64,000 bases of DNA. Source: Adenophora triphylla var. japonica (lineage: Eukaryota; Streptophyta; Magnoliopsida; Asterales; Campanulaceae). How positions within the stretch are numbered: the first letter of the stretch is position 1; the number at the start of each line of letters is the position of its first letter. Positions 10,161 through 21,608 of the stretch are shown here, one piece after another. The notes beneath the pieces were generated by a model that worked only from the letters and a program-made list of their open reading frames with translations, was not told the DNA's origin and ran no database searches. Made by a program: the position numbers and the translations under genes. The stretch covers positions 310,001 through 374,000 of the forward strand of contig JAFEMH010000167.1 in the NCBI GenBank assembly GCA_022495995.1, read 5' to 3'.

Positions 10161-11099
10161 TGATCGCGCAGGAATGTGTATTGGGCTCAGTTATCGTGTC
10201 CAGCAAAGATTGAGCTACCTTCGTGATCTGCACAACACCACAAAACAACCGTGAAACTGCGCCGGGGGTCTTCCGGCAAGCCCCTCCGGCGTGAGAATCA
10301 GTGGATGGACTGGAAAATGGTGTAAATAATATGGAGAGTGTGTGAGTACGTAAATATGCAGCAAAGCATTACCTTTGTCCATGTTTTGTTCCCATATTTA
10401 TAGTGGATGTAATGATATTAGGGTTTTCATCTGAACCGTTGGATTGGGTTACTCCTATCCGTTGGATCATCTCGCTTCCCTAGGCATCCGCGTGTCACGC
10501 TGGGGTTGGTCCGCCCAATCAAGGACACTGCAGCGCCTGACACTGATAAGCAGCTTGTCTTATAAGGGAAAGTCAACCTGCACGCCTTTTGGAGTTATTA
10601 CTGGTTACATGATTGCACGTGTAACAAGGCACTGTGGTAGGTCTGACATTAGCCCAAATTAGCTAATTAATCAGGCTTGTTGAGGAAGCTAATTGGAGGG
10701 ACGACCTGGAGCTGTACGTCCAATTGGGTCATCTCCTTGAGGGATGACTCGACGAGCGAGCAATCAGCGAGAGTTGGTCGTTCAACGACGACGCTTACTC
10801 CTGGAAGAGATCAGTTTGGCGCGGCGGGAAAGGCTCGTCGTTATGGGGGCCATAGATCTATATTGACGACCTCCTCCTGACGTATCGACGGGTTAAGGTC
10901 CAAACCTTTTGCTCATGGGTGTATTGACTCGTCGCTTGGGTGGGCTTGGTCGCTCAGTGGCGACGACCGCCATCCATTGTTGGACGGACCATAACCCAGG
11001 CCTTGATTGGATCCTTCGTAGTTGGTCCTTTGGTGGGCCTGCTGGCCCCTAGCTCGTAGCGAGGTATTGGGCTCGGCCCATCACAGAATATTCCGTTCA
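10161..11099 (-). repeat. Element A 3' LTR
   Basis: 939 bases, beginning TGATCGCGCAGG and ending ATTCCGTTCA in plus orientation (TG...CA). It is about as long as, and nearly identical to, 21609-22541. A TATA box (complement CTATAAATATG) lies near 10393-10402. The main difference from the other LTR is a small indel near 11035 with scattered substitutions, so insertion is not very recent. Confidence 0.95.
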
Positions 11100-11125
11100 G
11101 TGGCCCCCAACTCATGGGTCGTCTT
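11100..11125 (-). promoter_or_regulatory. Element A polypurine tract
   Basis: On the minus strand GAGTTGGGGGCCAC runs directly into the LTR start TGAACGG. This purine-rich string is at the position where plus-strand DNA synthesis is primed. Confidence 0.7.
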
Positions 11126-11350
11126 GATGGGCCAGAAGTTGTCTTTTTCCTTCCAAGGTAATCCGTACGACCGTCAATTTGAATTTTAAATTATGGTGAC
11201 GTCAGTATTGATGATGTGGGCGGCTGGGATCCCTCCATTAATTGGCACATGTCCCGTGATGGGACATTCTCCTCGAAAATCACAGAGGGTATTTAATGCC
11301 CATTATTTCGCCGTTTGGGTTTCCCAGGCATAAACCCTTCGTTTTCCCCA

Positions 11351-11361
11351 AATATAAAAGC
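11351..11361 (+). promoter_or_regulatory. TATA box of the antisense gene in element A
   Basis: AATATAAAAGC is followed after about 25 bases by a CT-rich leader. A likely first intron donor (CAG|GTAATT) occurs at 11595, about 350 bases before the coding ATG. The antisense gene thus appears to have its own promoter rather than relying on the LTR. Confidence 0.55.
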
Positions 11362-11951
11362 TCCCCCCTCCTCCATTTCAAACTTTCCGCATCAGAATCC
11401 TTAGAGAGCAAATTGCAAGGGCGATTTTCGGCAACCAGCAAGAAGCAATCCGGCCACCGTGCAAACGTTTTTCGGCAACACTCGACTGCTCTGGCTTCAC
11501 CGCCGTTGGAAAATCCGGCCGCTTGGATTAGGAACTTCTTCGATTTACCGCCGACAAACTCATCGGAAAGACCATCTCCACACCCAGAAACAGGTAATTT
11601 CTTTTGGCGTTCTTCATTTTCTGGGCATTTTCTTTGGGGTTTAAGAATATCTTAAATGGGACCAAGAACTATAAGCTTTGAGAGAGGGGTTAAGTTTGGT
11701 TTTGGGTTAAACCAGAGGGTTTTTAAATGCGCTAGGGGGATTTGAAAAGAGATTCCACTGGTTGAATGTTCTTCAATCTTGCTGAAGTTTGGGTTTGAGA
11801 ACGAACCTTTGGAGTTTCCAGTTGGTGAGGCTCTTGGGGAATTCGAGGAAGATGACCTAAGAGTAACACCTTTTAGGTCTATGAACGACCTTCCAAATCA
11901 TATACGAGCCAACTATTCTTGTCCCATCGTGATTCACTTAGGAACTTGGTT

Positions 11952-14705
11952 ATGGGGGAATCTAGGCTGCCCATAGTTAGGTCGTCGCCTGAGAACGTTA
12001 GGACTGATTCCCCTTCTGTCTTTCCTTGTTTTGTAGACATAAATCACGACGGCCGCCCTGATCAGCCGGCTCAAGAAACAAATGAAGCTAGCACGAGTGC
12101 TGGGAGCACTAGGATCGTCAACGCCTTCCACACCGGTGTACGAGCTGGGAGGAACGAACTAGGCTTTGGAGGTGGGGCACAAGGTGATTGGGCTATCACC
12201 AAGGTCAGTATAAGGACGAAGGGAGATACTGGGAAGCTATTTACAGATTCCCTTCGAGACTCATTCAGAGTATCCGCCGCATCGTACAAGCTTGAATATC
12301 TTAGCATGAAAGAATACGAGCCTCGTAGGCAGTCAATCCTTACCAGCAAAAAGAAAGTGGCTTTCTTCTACAAACAGTTCGAGCTTGGGCTGAGGTTGCC
12401 CCTAGATCCCTTTATCAACGAGTTTCTGGAAGATTCAGGTTGTGTGCCGATGGAGCTGAGTGGCAACATAGTTAGGATTTTATCATGCTTCATCGTTGTC
12501 TGTAGATTTCTTGGCTACGAGCCATGTAACAAGGTGTTTCGTCAATACTATCGGACGAAATCATCAAACAAAAGTGGGAAGTCCATAGTGAGTGTGTCGT
12601 CCATTAGGAACGTTTAAGGCTTGTTCCTAGACACTCAAAATAAAGTTTATGGCTGGGACAGTCACATGATCTTGGTGGAGAGCCGGGTAGGCTGGCAATT
12701 TCCTTGGCCTGAGAGTCACACTATGGTTGCAGACAAGTTTGTGTTTCAGGCTCCTTGGGCCGACGAGCTGAAGGAAAAGATTGATAATCTGCTAAGTCTT
12801 GGATGGGTGTCGTTCTAGGACATTGAAGCCTCTCACTGGAGGTATATAAGGGTCGGTATTATGTCCAAGCCGTCGATGGGCCCCGACCCGTTGGTAAAGA
12901 TAGACCTTGACACCCGTTATCCAGAATGGGTCGTCCACCACGAGTTGAACTGGAAAGATAACTGTGTCACTTGTGCCAGCGCGCGCCCAGACCATCCAGA
13001 GAATGCTTGTGACAACCTTGAAATGTTTGGGGGTTGGGTTCTTAATACTTCAAGTCTCTTTAATATGATTATCAATCTTTTTGTCTCGTCGCGAAATACT
13101 TAACCTTTTCTCCGTTTTATTTGACAGTTCTTTCTAAGAAGGACATTGCTCACATTGAAAAGGAAATCATGAGCGGAGCAATCAGACCCAATGAACGAAC
13201 CAAGTCGAAGAAGGAACGAGCAGCGTCCAATGCTATCCTCGACCGGCAAGAGAATCAGGAGAAAAGAAATGATCAACTCCCGAAGGACAATCCTATTGGC
13301 GCCATCCCCATGATCGAAAGTGGAGGTCAGTCGCCAAGGCTCAATACCGGAGGCCGTCAAACCGTGGTCGACAAGCCGGAGAAAGAGGCCGGGCTGAGTC
13401 AAGTGGCCGTGGGCTGCGATGCCGAAACCAACTGATCGTCGTTGAGGGTGAGCACGTTAACCCTGAGGACGTTGGAAGTTCCGACTCCAATCATGAGGTC
13501 GTCGGGGAAGGGAGCCACGTCTCCAAGAAGAGGAAAAATCACCCTGTTGGCTCTGGGAGAGAGAAGGAAAAGAAAAAGAAGGCTGACAACGACCCTATCA
13601 GCTCCTCCGACCCTTCAACCCCTCGGGCTGAAGCTCCTGGGTCGTCGACGGGAACACTGACCAGGCAGCGGGCACTTGAAATGGCCACCAAGTATGGTAA
13701 GGTTCCTCCAATATCTGGGGTTCCTTGCTTGGCGAGAAGTGGTCCTGCTCTCCTCTTGGGTACGGCCTTGTCCAAACGTGGCAAGGACGTTGACCTCGTT
13801 CGCCAGATGAGGGAGGCCAAGATGAGCCCTACGACCTATCATGCTCGCTTCGGGCTGATTCAAACTGAGGTACCTCTGTCTCATATTTTCCACGCATTTC
13901 TCTCGTCGTTTTATACTTGTACTAATAATAATAATTTGGTTGTAGATGACGTCGATGATGGAGGCCATGACGGCGGACTTCAAGGCCTGCTATGACGCCG
14001 AGCAAAAAGAGAATGAGCAGCTGATCCAGTCGGTGGTGGCCAAGGAAGAAGCAGAGAAGAAGTTGAAGGAGGCGGAAGATAATGTCGTCCAGTTGACCAC
14101 AGTTTACGAGTCATTAATGGCCCAGAAAAATGAGATTTTGAAGGAGGCAGAAGTCTTGAGAGCTGATAAGGCCAAACTTGAGAAGGATGGAAAGATCTTG
14201 ACGACTGGTCTCAAAGCCGCCGAGAATAAAGTTGATAAAATGAAGGCTGACTATGAGGCTGCTCGGACTCAGATCGAGGAGATGAGGGCTGATCATCGTG
14301 CCAGACGATGCAAAACTGGATGTCGTTGAGCAATTCAAGAGAGGCAGCGAGTTCCTCCAGGTCGTCACCAAGAAAGCCAGTGACTTTTTTCAGGATGGGG
14401 CTAAGCACTTGGCAAGGCGGATCCTTGCAGATCCAGAGACCAAGGGCTTAATACCTACGAGGAAGCTGGCCGACCTTTGTACTGAACCGTCACATGATCA
14501 AGAGGCTCGTCTCATCCATCCTCACGTTCCCTTCAATGACAACGACCTGCTTATTATCAAGGAGGACGACGAGAAGGCAGGGAGAGACGAGTGGCCAGTT
14601 CCTGCCGTTGATCCAAAAAACTTTGATGCTTATTACGCTTACTTCCTTGACGACGGCCCTGATCCTGATGCAGCCCCATCCAACACCGGCGTTGATCCCC
14701 AGTAA
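11952..14705 (+). pseudogene. Antisense extra ORF (gypsy-type-transposon domain), decayed
   Basis: A spliced gene on plus, opposite to gag-pol. The ATG at 11952 starts a frame reading LRLPLDPFINEFLEDSG and IVRILSCFIVVCRFLGY, which resembles the plant 'putative gypsy-type transposon' (Transposase_28) family. The frame is cut by TAA at 12615 and TAG at 12816 but resumes in phase each time. Introns fit at 13033-13127 and 13870-13945 with GT/AG ends and matching phase. The middle exons are Lys/Glu/Ser-rich and basic (KKRK stretches). The exon from 13946 is a long coiled coil (EEAEKKLKEAEDNV onward), and the last part (14298-14705) ends in an acidic tail. Frame changes near 13430 and 14290 are further damage. 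The role is unknown; such genes are recurrent cargo of Tat elements. Confidence 0.65.
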
Positions 14706-15486
14706 CCATTTGATTTTTCTGAGATTGTAATGTGATAAACAATGTTCCGTCTTTTGGTGGTGGTTCCAAACATTTTCTTAAACAATTTCTAATTTTTGTA
14801 AAGTAATTGACCTGTTTCCTCGTTGTTTAGAGGGGGTCGTACAATGTTTGTTTGTTTGATGTTTAAGTTATTCAATGCCTTTGTTTTCTGTTTGTTAATC
14901 TGTGTTAACGTAGATAGCATGTGATAACTTATTTGGTGAGTAAGTTTGAGGACAAGTGTGAATGGTCGTCGTAAGTGACGACCAGAACTTTGGGTCGTCC
15001 TAATATTGGCGACCTCTGTTCAACTTGTATTTTCTCAACTTCTCAATGGCTCGTAGGAATAGTACGAAGGTCCGTAGGTTAGCTGCTCGTAAGCAAAATT
15101 CTATGGACGAGTCGTCTTATTCCGTTATAGCATTCAACGAAGTCTGGCTTCGTCTAACCTTTATACTTGGCTAAAGTGAGTGTGGGTGTCGAGTCTTTGC
15201 TTCGACTGATCTTTATACTTGATCAAAGTGATTGTAAGGGTCGAAGTCGGGCTTCAACCGTTTTAAGCTTCTTGAGTTTGTAACGGACGTTCAGTTAAGT
15301 GACAAGCTTCCATTGATAACTTTCGATTAATAATCGTACATTGGCAACTCGCCTATTTTCTAAGACTTCTGGGATTTATAGATTATCCCTTACAAACTTC
15401 CAAAATTTTCGAAAATTGACAAATGAAAAAGTTACATACGAACCACAAGTATGATGCCCTGAGGGCGCTGAGTGCTGACGACGATC
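14706..15486. other. Spacer between convergent genes of element A
   Basis: Lies between the antisense gene and the integrase stop. It contains degenerate GCTTCG..CTTTATACTTG repeats near 15140-15240 (the motif CTTTATACTTGG/ATC occurs twice). Nothing coding was seen. Confidence 0.5.
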
Positions 15487-16788
15487 TTAGAAGTAATACT
15501 TCGTGAGATGGTTAGCGTGCCATGGATGTTTCAATTGCTCACCACTTGGCTTGGCAAGGCGATAAGTTCCTTCTCTGACGACGCTTGTGACGACGTAGGG
15601 TCCTTCCCAGTTGGGAGAAAGCTTGTTTTGACGGGCCTTAAGTCCAGTTGCTTCAATTTTTCTGAGAACATGATCACCGACTTTAAAGAACCTTTTCTTC
15701 ACCTTCTTATCATGGTAAGCCTTGGTTTTCTTTTTGTAATTTTCCATTCTTAGCTGGGCGTCCAATCTTCGCTCGTCTACAAGGTCCAGATCGACCTGTC
15801 GGTTATGGATATTCTTTTCCACGTCGTAGAGGGCAACTCGGTCGGTTAGCAGCTGAAGCTCGGCGGGAGCCATGGCCTCAGAGCCATAGGCCAAAGCAAA
15901 TGGGGTTTCCCCCATGGGCCCCCGGGTGGTTGTGCGAACTGCCTAGAGAGCTGAGGGTAGTTCGTACAACCATCTTGTACTGCGCCCTTCAAGATTTTTG
16001 CACAAGGCCGACAAGACGAGCTTGTTTGCCGCTTCAGCTTGTCCATTGCCTTGGGGATAGGCAACATACGACTTAGAATGTTTGACGCCCATTCTGTTCA
16101 ATTCCTGCTCAAACTTCCTTGAAAATTGAAGGCCATTGTCTGAAACAATTACCCTTGGTATCCCAAAGCGACACCATATTGAATCATGGATGAAGCTTAG
16201 GGCATTGTTCTCAGTGATTTTGTTTAAGGCCTTGGCCTCCACCCATTTTGAAAAATAGTCTACCGCCACAATTACGTATTTGACTCCTCCCTTGGCCTGT
16301 GGAAAAGGCCCAATTAGATCAACACCCCACATGTCGAATGGCCACGCTGCTATGACTGGGTTCTGCTCAGTCGTCGGGAGTTTTGGAAGGTCAGCGAAAC
16401 GCTGACAAGTATCACATTTCCGTACGAACTGCCTGGCATCTTCTCGGAGATGGGGCCAGTAATACCCCATGGTAATCAACTTATCAGCCAGCGTACGGGC
16501 CCCAGGATGGCCCCCACATTCTCCTTGATGTACCTCGAAAAGCAATTGGACTACCTTATCTGGGTGGACGCACTTTAGCAACGGTCTGGTGATAGATCGT
16601 CTATACAGTTCACCTTCTACGACCGAAAATCTGGCTGCCTTTCTCCTGACTTGTCCTGCCAAAACTTTATCATTTGGTAACTCCTCCTTCTCAATAAATG
16701 CTTTTAGTTCGTCGATCCAACACCTCGGACCGTCTCCCATGCACATGACCTGCACTCGCTCATAGGCCGGCTGGTCGAGGTAGGCCAA
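15487..16788 (-). pseudogene. Element A integrase, interrupted by a stop
   Basis: The minus frame carries the His2Cys2 zinc domain (H in VHQGECGGHPGA, later CDTC), then the core with its three acidic residues in WGVDLIGPFP, VSDNGLQFS and NGQAEAANK. A TAG at 15943-15945 follows ELPSAL, where a Trp is usual in the family (TGG to TAG), and the frame resumes in phase with AVRTTTRGP. The rest (15487-15915) is the C-terminal domain: KRFFKVGDHVLRK, then NWEGPYVV and YRLA, ending LTKYYF. Apart from the stop the domain looks complete. It follows the second RNase H, as in Tat elements. Confidence 0.9.
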
Positions 16789-17199
16789 GTGATGGCCATG
16801 CTCGTCTTCAGAGAGTTGATCTGTTGCAAGCTTCGATAGTAGGTCGGCGTGTTCGTTGTCTTCTCTGGCTATTCTTTGGATGGCCCAAAACTACAGCCCC
16901 TGAACTAACTCGTCGACCAAAGCATGATATTTCTGGAGGGTTGAATCGACGACCTGATAGTCGCCGCGGACTTGGTTCACGATTAACTGAGAATCACAAA
17001 AAGCCGCAATCTTAGTGGCTCCAAAACACTTTGCATATTCGATTGCCGCTACGAGCGCTTCATATTCTGCTTGGTTGTTCGACGCTTGGAATTTGAATCT
17101 CAATACTTCTTCAAAAACTGTGCCATTTTCTGGCTCAACGAGCACGATCCCCGCCCCACTGAGATCTCTGGTTGCTGATCCGTCTGAAAAAAATTCTCC
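16789..17199 (-). pseudogene. Element A second (archaeal-type) RNase H, frameshifted
   Basis: The minus frame reads VEPENGTVFEEVLRFKF, then NNQAEYEALVAAIEYA and CDSQLIVNQVRG, which are motifs of the extra RNase H of Tat/Ogre elements. It is out of phase with the long upstream frame: the shift lies at the T-run (A7 on plus, near 17188-17194). A TAG at 16891 interrupts the frame after VQGL, and it then continues in phase into the integrase (FWAIQRIARED). Confidence 0.85.
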
Positions 17200-20100
17200 A
17201 ACAGCCTACGGGCAGGATTAATTCTTCCAGTTTGTCGTCGACTTCCTTGCCTTTGCAGCTTTTCTCAGGTGGCCTTTGGTCGTCGTCAGCACTAAATGAC
17301 GTTTCAACCAAGAAATCTGCCAGTGACTGCGCTTGTAGGGTTTTCCTCGCTCTGTACTGAATATCAAACTCAGTTAATTCAATGCTCCAGTTAAGAAGAC
17401 GGCCAGAACTTTCAGGACGATGTAAAATCTTCCGTAGCGGGGCGTTGGTGTAAACAACGATGGGGTGAGCAGAGAAGTAAGCTCGTAGCTTTCGCGTTGT
17501 GATGACGAGAGCATAAGCAATCTTCTCCATGTTAAAATAGCGGGTTTCTACGTCCGACAAAGCTTTGCTAACGTAGTAGACTGGCCTCTGTGTTCCATCC
17601 TTCTCCCTAACCAATACGGCGGCGACGGCCTTGTCAATCGCCGAGAGGTAAACATAGAGATCTTCCCCTGCGACGGGGCTTTGAAGGAGCGGTGGGGAGC
17701 CAAGATACTCTTTTAGCTGACTGAATGACTGGGAACATTCTTCTGTCCATTTGAAGTCCTTAGCACCTCGGAGAGCTTTGAAAAATGGAAGCGATCTCTC
17801 GGCGGACTTGGCAATAAAACGACCCAAGGCCGCTACTCGTCCATTCAAGCGTTGAACCTCCTTTATGCTCGCAGGCTCCGCCATATCAATCAAAGCTTTG
17901 ATTTTCTCGGGATTGGCCTCGATTCCCCGCTGCGAGAGCATAAATCCCAAAAATTTTCCTGCTGCAACTCCAAAAACGCACTTAGCTGGGTTGAGGACCA
18001 TATCATTTGCTCGTAGATTGGTGAAGGTCTGCTGTAGGTCGTCGACATGTTTTCTTTTCTTGGACTTGACAACCATGTCGTCGACATAAGCTTCCAAGTT
18101 GTCGCCGATCTGATCCTTGAACACTTTGTTTATCATTCTTTGGTACATTGCCCCGGCGTTTTTGAGCTCGAAGGGCATCTTTGTATAGCAATAAGTTCCC
18201 CCTGCGGCTTGGAAAGCCGTCTTTGGAATATCTTCTTCGGCCATCTTGATTTGGTGATAGCCAGAGTAGGCGTCAAGAAAACTCAAAGTTGTATGACCGG
18301 CCACATAGTCGACGAGCTTGTCGATTCTGGGCAAGGGGTAACTATCCTTGGGGCATGCCAGGTTTAGATCGGTAAAATCGACACATAGTCTCCACTTCCC
18401 ATTTGGTTTTTTCACTAGAACCACATTGGCCAACCAAGTTGTGAATCCAGCGTTCACAATGATTCCGGCGCTCAGTAACTTCTCAATTTCTTGTTTTATA
18501 GCGACCTCTTTTTCGGCTGAAAAAATTCTGCATCTTTTTTCTTTGAATTTCATGGTAGGGTTCACTCCGAGCCTGTGAACTGTCACGTCTTCTCTGATAC
18601 CCTTCATATCTTCCACTCTCCAGGCGAAAACATCGAGGTTTTGTTTGAGTAGGGAGATTATCTCTTCCCTCTCCTCAGTGGATAACTGAGACCCCAGCTT
18701 GATTTTCTGCTCTGGATAGTTAGGGTTTATGACCAGTTCAACTAGCTCGTCGACAGGCTTCATCTCGGGAGCATCATCTCTAAAGTCCATGGATTCAATG
18801 ACAATTTCTTTGATTTTTCTTCTTGCTTCAGGGGTCAGGTCTGGAACCTCATCGTCAATCAATTTATCTAGCTCGGCCCCCGATTCTTGGGCGACCAAAA
18901 GTTGTGGTTCCACAGCTTGGTCGTCCATGAATACTTCATTGAAGACTTCTGGGTCGTCTACACACTTGATTGTTGAAACACTTGCATAAGAGGTCGTCGT
19001 TCGCTTGACCGATTTAGAGAGCTTCACAACATGGTCTGGGTCGTCTATTTCTACCGTTCGCTTCGCCTTCAGCACGTGTTCCAGAAATTCTGGGGCCATC
19101 CCCAGCACACATCCGACTCCCGAAAGTGTAGGAAATTTAACCCGTTGGTGAGGGACTGAAGCGACGATCCCTAAGGTTGCCTGGCCAGGTTGGCCGAGGA
19201 TCGCATGATAGTCACTGACGACATCGATCACAACAAAAGTCACAGTTTTGATGGTTCTCAATGGATGTTCTCCAATGTCGACTGGAAGGTCGATCTGGCC
19301 CTTGGCGTCTACTCGATGGTTGGTGAATCCCTCTAGACGACCTAAGTAAGGACTTAGGCGGCTATCGGGTAGACCCATCCGTTGGTAGACGTTGTAAAAC
19401 AAAATGTCCTTGGCCGCTCCAGTACCAATTAAAATTCTCCTCGATTCACAGTTGTCAATGAAGCCGGGGATGACCAGCGTCTGTTGACGAGCCAATGGAT
19501 TAGCTGCTAACTCGTAGGGAAAAAAGCTTATCACGTTGTTTGGAATCTCCGACTTCTGGGGAACATGAGGGGCTTTCTTGAGATGGTAGATGGCGCTCTT
19601 GATTTGATTTTTGCTCGTTTCTTCAGAAATTACCAAGACCATTCTTGGCTGCCTCTCTGGAGGGCCGTCGTTAACAGCTCTAGTGTTGGCTGCCTGACGA
19701 TCTTTCCTCACATATTCCCCAAGTCGTCCATCATCAATCCATCTTTGAATAATCTTCTTTAAGATGAAGCACTCCTCAGTGTCATGCCCCTTGTCTATGT
19801 GGTATTCACAATACTTGTTCATATTTTTCTTCCCCTTTCCATTGGGGTTCATTTTCGGCGCCGGTCCAAAATCAACATTGCTCAGAATTTCAGCTCGTGA
19901 CACGGTCAGAGGAGTGTACGACTTTGGGACCTTTTTAGCCTTAACTTGTTTGCCTTTACCCTTATCTCCAGCCTTGTCCTTTTTTGACTTGGCCGTCTCG
20001 CCCTCATCGACGGCCTTTCCTTCTCTCTGTAACTTTCTTTCCTCTGCCTCGGCGACGGCGTATGCTTTGGCGTAGAGATCTTTTCGGGACTTGGCTAGGT

Positions 20101-21535
20101 GGACTTGCAATTCGTAGTCCAGGGTGAAGGAAACGACACCGTGTCTGAAACAATCAATAATTTCCCTATCAGTCAGGTCTTCATCAATCTGGTCCACCAA
20201 CTTCTTAAATCTCTTGAAATAGCTCATTGAGCTTTCACTGGCTTCTTGTGAAATGTTACTGAGATCGTTGACAGTCTTACGACGATCTCCCGCCGTTGCA
20301 AATCTTCCCAAAAACTTTATTCTCATTTTCTTCCATGACTCGATGCTTCCCTTAGGTAGGCTCCTAAACCACCGTAAAGCAGCGTCAGTCAACGTGCTTG
20401 TAAGGGCCTTACACATGACGTCGTCGTGGCCTGAAGCTTTTGCCACTACATACATCTGGGCTTCGAGATGTTGTATATGATCAATGGCACTCGTAGAGCC
20501 GTTATATTGTTTCAAGTCAGGAAGTTTAAATCCTGGTTCAGGTGGTCCCGTCTCTAGCATCCACGATGCTAAGGGATTCATGGTATCACAATCATCTTCT
20601 GAGTCGTCGCTATCCACCTTGTTTCTTTTGTTCGTCAATTCTTCTACCTGACGCTTGAGTCTCAAGAATTCTCTCATATCAACTTCTCCTGTTGGACCAG
20701 CTGGGGGGATCCTATCTTGACGAGGCCCCCGGGCAACGGTATTGGACCGTTGTCTCTCGGTGGGAGCGGGTCGTCGTGAGATGGATCTCTCTCCTCTATA
20801 GCTCGGCGACGGAGATGGTCTGTACGATCTGGATAGTTCTCGTTCGCGATGAGGGGGAGTACGGGTCCTCTCCCTATAGCTCAGTGCTCTTTCATTCCTC
20901 AACGAGGGTGTCCCTAGACGACCTTGAACGACTTGGTTCTGATTTGCTTCCGGATTTTCTACGGCCAATACTTTTCGAGGTTCTATTTCTCCATCTCGTC
21001 GTTGCTGAGATGGTGCTCCTTCACTACGACGTTGATTAATGTGGTCTCTGAGATCGATCTGGGGCACCACTCGTTCTTCTCCAGTGACGACGTCATCTCG
21101 ACGACCTTCTCTTCTGTTCCTTCTCCTCCCCGACGAGACGGTATGGTGGGACGCCTGAGGGGCTTGGGGTGCTGCCATCTGGATTAGTTCATTCTGGATT
21201 TGCAGGAATTCTCGAAGGGCATTTGATCTCTCGACAAGAAAAGCGGCTCTGTCAAGATGTGGGTTAGATGGGCCTCCCACGCGGCATTCCGTAGCAGCCT
21301 CAGGTCTCCTCTCCAGCGGAGGTCGTCGCTGCCTTTCTTGAGCGGGTCTCTTCTCCCTTCTTCTAGCCGTTTGAAGGCATGTGTCATCAACCACCCCTTG
21401 TGACCTGGTAAACCTTATGTTAGGGTTCCTAGGTGGAGAGGGTGGTCTAAGGTTTTGTTGTTGGCCTTGCGGAGGAGGAGGAGGTATATCTTGGTCTCCG
21501 GTGGATTTACTGGCCGTGTGACCATCTGAGACCAT
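17135..21535 (-). CDS. Element A Gag-protease-RT-RNaseH polyprotein
   Basis: A 1466-codon frame from the ATG at 21535. The N-terminal 300 residues are Arg/Pro-rich and disordered. The Gag core is about 318-480 (LRWFRSLPKGSIESWKKM). A Cys/His knuckle-like CEYHIDKGHDTEEC lies near 575-588. The protease region near 697-720 reads RILIGTGAAKDILFYN. RT spans about 1030-1200, with KWRLCVDFTDLN, SFLDAYSGYHQIK and YVDD near 1150. RNase H is about 1292-1400 (YVYLSAIDKAVAAVL, YVSKALSD). The protease site shows Gly where the catalytic Asp of D-T/S-G is required (GGT instead of GAT). The last 18 or so codons are out of frame after a T-run slip. RT itself looks intact. The product acts in virus-like particles and would need a protease supplied in trans. 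Confidence 0.93.
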   Translation of the reverse strand: MVSDGHTASKSTGDQDIPPPPPQGQQQNLRPPSPPRNPNIRFTRSQGVVDDTCLQTARRREKRPAQERQRRPPLERRPEAATECRVGGPSNPHLDRAAFLVERSNALREFLQIQNELIQMAAPQAPQASHHTVSSGRRRNRREGRRDDVVTGEERVVPQIDLRDHINQRRSEGAPSQQRRDGEIEPRKVLAVENPEANQNQVVQGRLGTPSLRNERALSYRERTRTPPHRERELSRSYRPSPSPSYRGERSISRRPAPTERQRSNTVARGPRQDRIPPAGPTGEVDMREFLRLKRQVEELTNKRNKVDSDDSEDDCDTMNPLASWMLETGPPEPGFKLPDLKQYNGSTSAIDHIQHLEAQMYVVAKASGHDDVMCKALTSTLTDAALRWFRSLPKGSIESWKKMRIKFLGRFATAGDRRKTVNDLSNISQEASESSMSYFKRFKKLVDQIDEDLTDREIIDCFRHGVVSFTLDYELQVHLAKSRKDLYAKAYAVAEAEERKLQREGKAVDEGETAKSKKDKAGDKGKGKQVKAKKVPKSYTPLTVSRAEILSNVDFGPAPKMNPNGKGKKNMNKYCEYHIDKGHDTEECFILKKIIQRWIDDGRLGEYVRKDRQAANTRAVNDGPPERQPRMVLVISEETSKNQIKSAIYHLKKAPHVPQKSEIPNNVISFFPYELAANPLARQQTLVIPGFIDNCESRRILIGTGAAKDILFYNVYQRMGLPDSRLSPYLGRLEGFTNHRVDAKGQIDLPVDIGEHPLRTIKTVTFVVIDVVSDYHAILGQPGQATLGIVASVPHQRVKFPTLSGVGCVLGMAPEFLEHVLKAKRTVEIDDPDHVVKLSKSVKRTTTSYASVSTIKCVDDPEVFNEVFMDDQAVEPQLLVAQESGAELDKLIDDEVPDLTPEARRKIKEIVIESMDFRDDAPEMKPVDELVELVINPNYPEQKIKLGSQLSTEEREEIISLLKQNLDVFAWRVEDMKGIREDVTVHRLGVNPTMKFKEKRCRIFSAEKEVAIKQEIEKLLSAGIIVNAGFTTWLANVVLVKKPNGKWRLCVDFTDLNLACPKDSYPLPRIDKLVDYVAGHTTLSFLDAYSGYHQIKMAEEDIPKTAFQAAGGTYCYTKMPFELKNAGAMYQRMINKVFKDQIGDNLEAYVDDMVVKSKKRKHVDDLQQTFTNLRANDMVLNPAKCVFGVAAGKFLGFMLSQRGIEANPEKIKALIDMAEPASIKEVQRLNGRVAALGRFIAKSAERSLPFFKALRGAKDFKWTEECSQSFSQLKEYLGSPPLLQSPVAGEDLYVYLSAIDKAVAAVLVREKDGTQRPVYYVSKALSDVETRYFNMEKIAYALVITTRKLRAYFSAHPIVVYTNAPLRKILHRPESSGRLLNWSIELTEFDIQYRARKTLQAQSLADFLVETSFSADDDQRPPEKSCKGKEVDDKLEELILPVGCWRIFFRRISNQRSQWGGDRAR

Positions 21536-21585
21536 TTTTCCAGGTTTTTCCAGTTGTATTTCTCTTGTTGAAGATCACTAACAAC

Positions 21586-21605
21586 GATTCCCGGCAATGG
21601 AACCA
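21586..21605 (-). promoter_or_regulatory. Element A primer binding site (tRNA-Asp-like)
   Basis: The minus strand reads TGGTTCCATTGCCGGGAATC three bases after the 5' LTR end. By my recollection of plant tRNA-Asp, 16 of 20 bases match its 3' end complement, with mismatches at positions 4, 5, 8 and 17. It is at the right place and probably mutated. Confidence 0.65.
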
Positions 21606-21608
21606 ATC

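Noticed and set aside
13615..13983. Minus ORFs within the antisense gene of element A
   Set aside because: Shadow frames. The plus strand has splice sites and a coiled coil.
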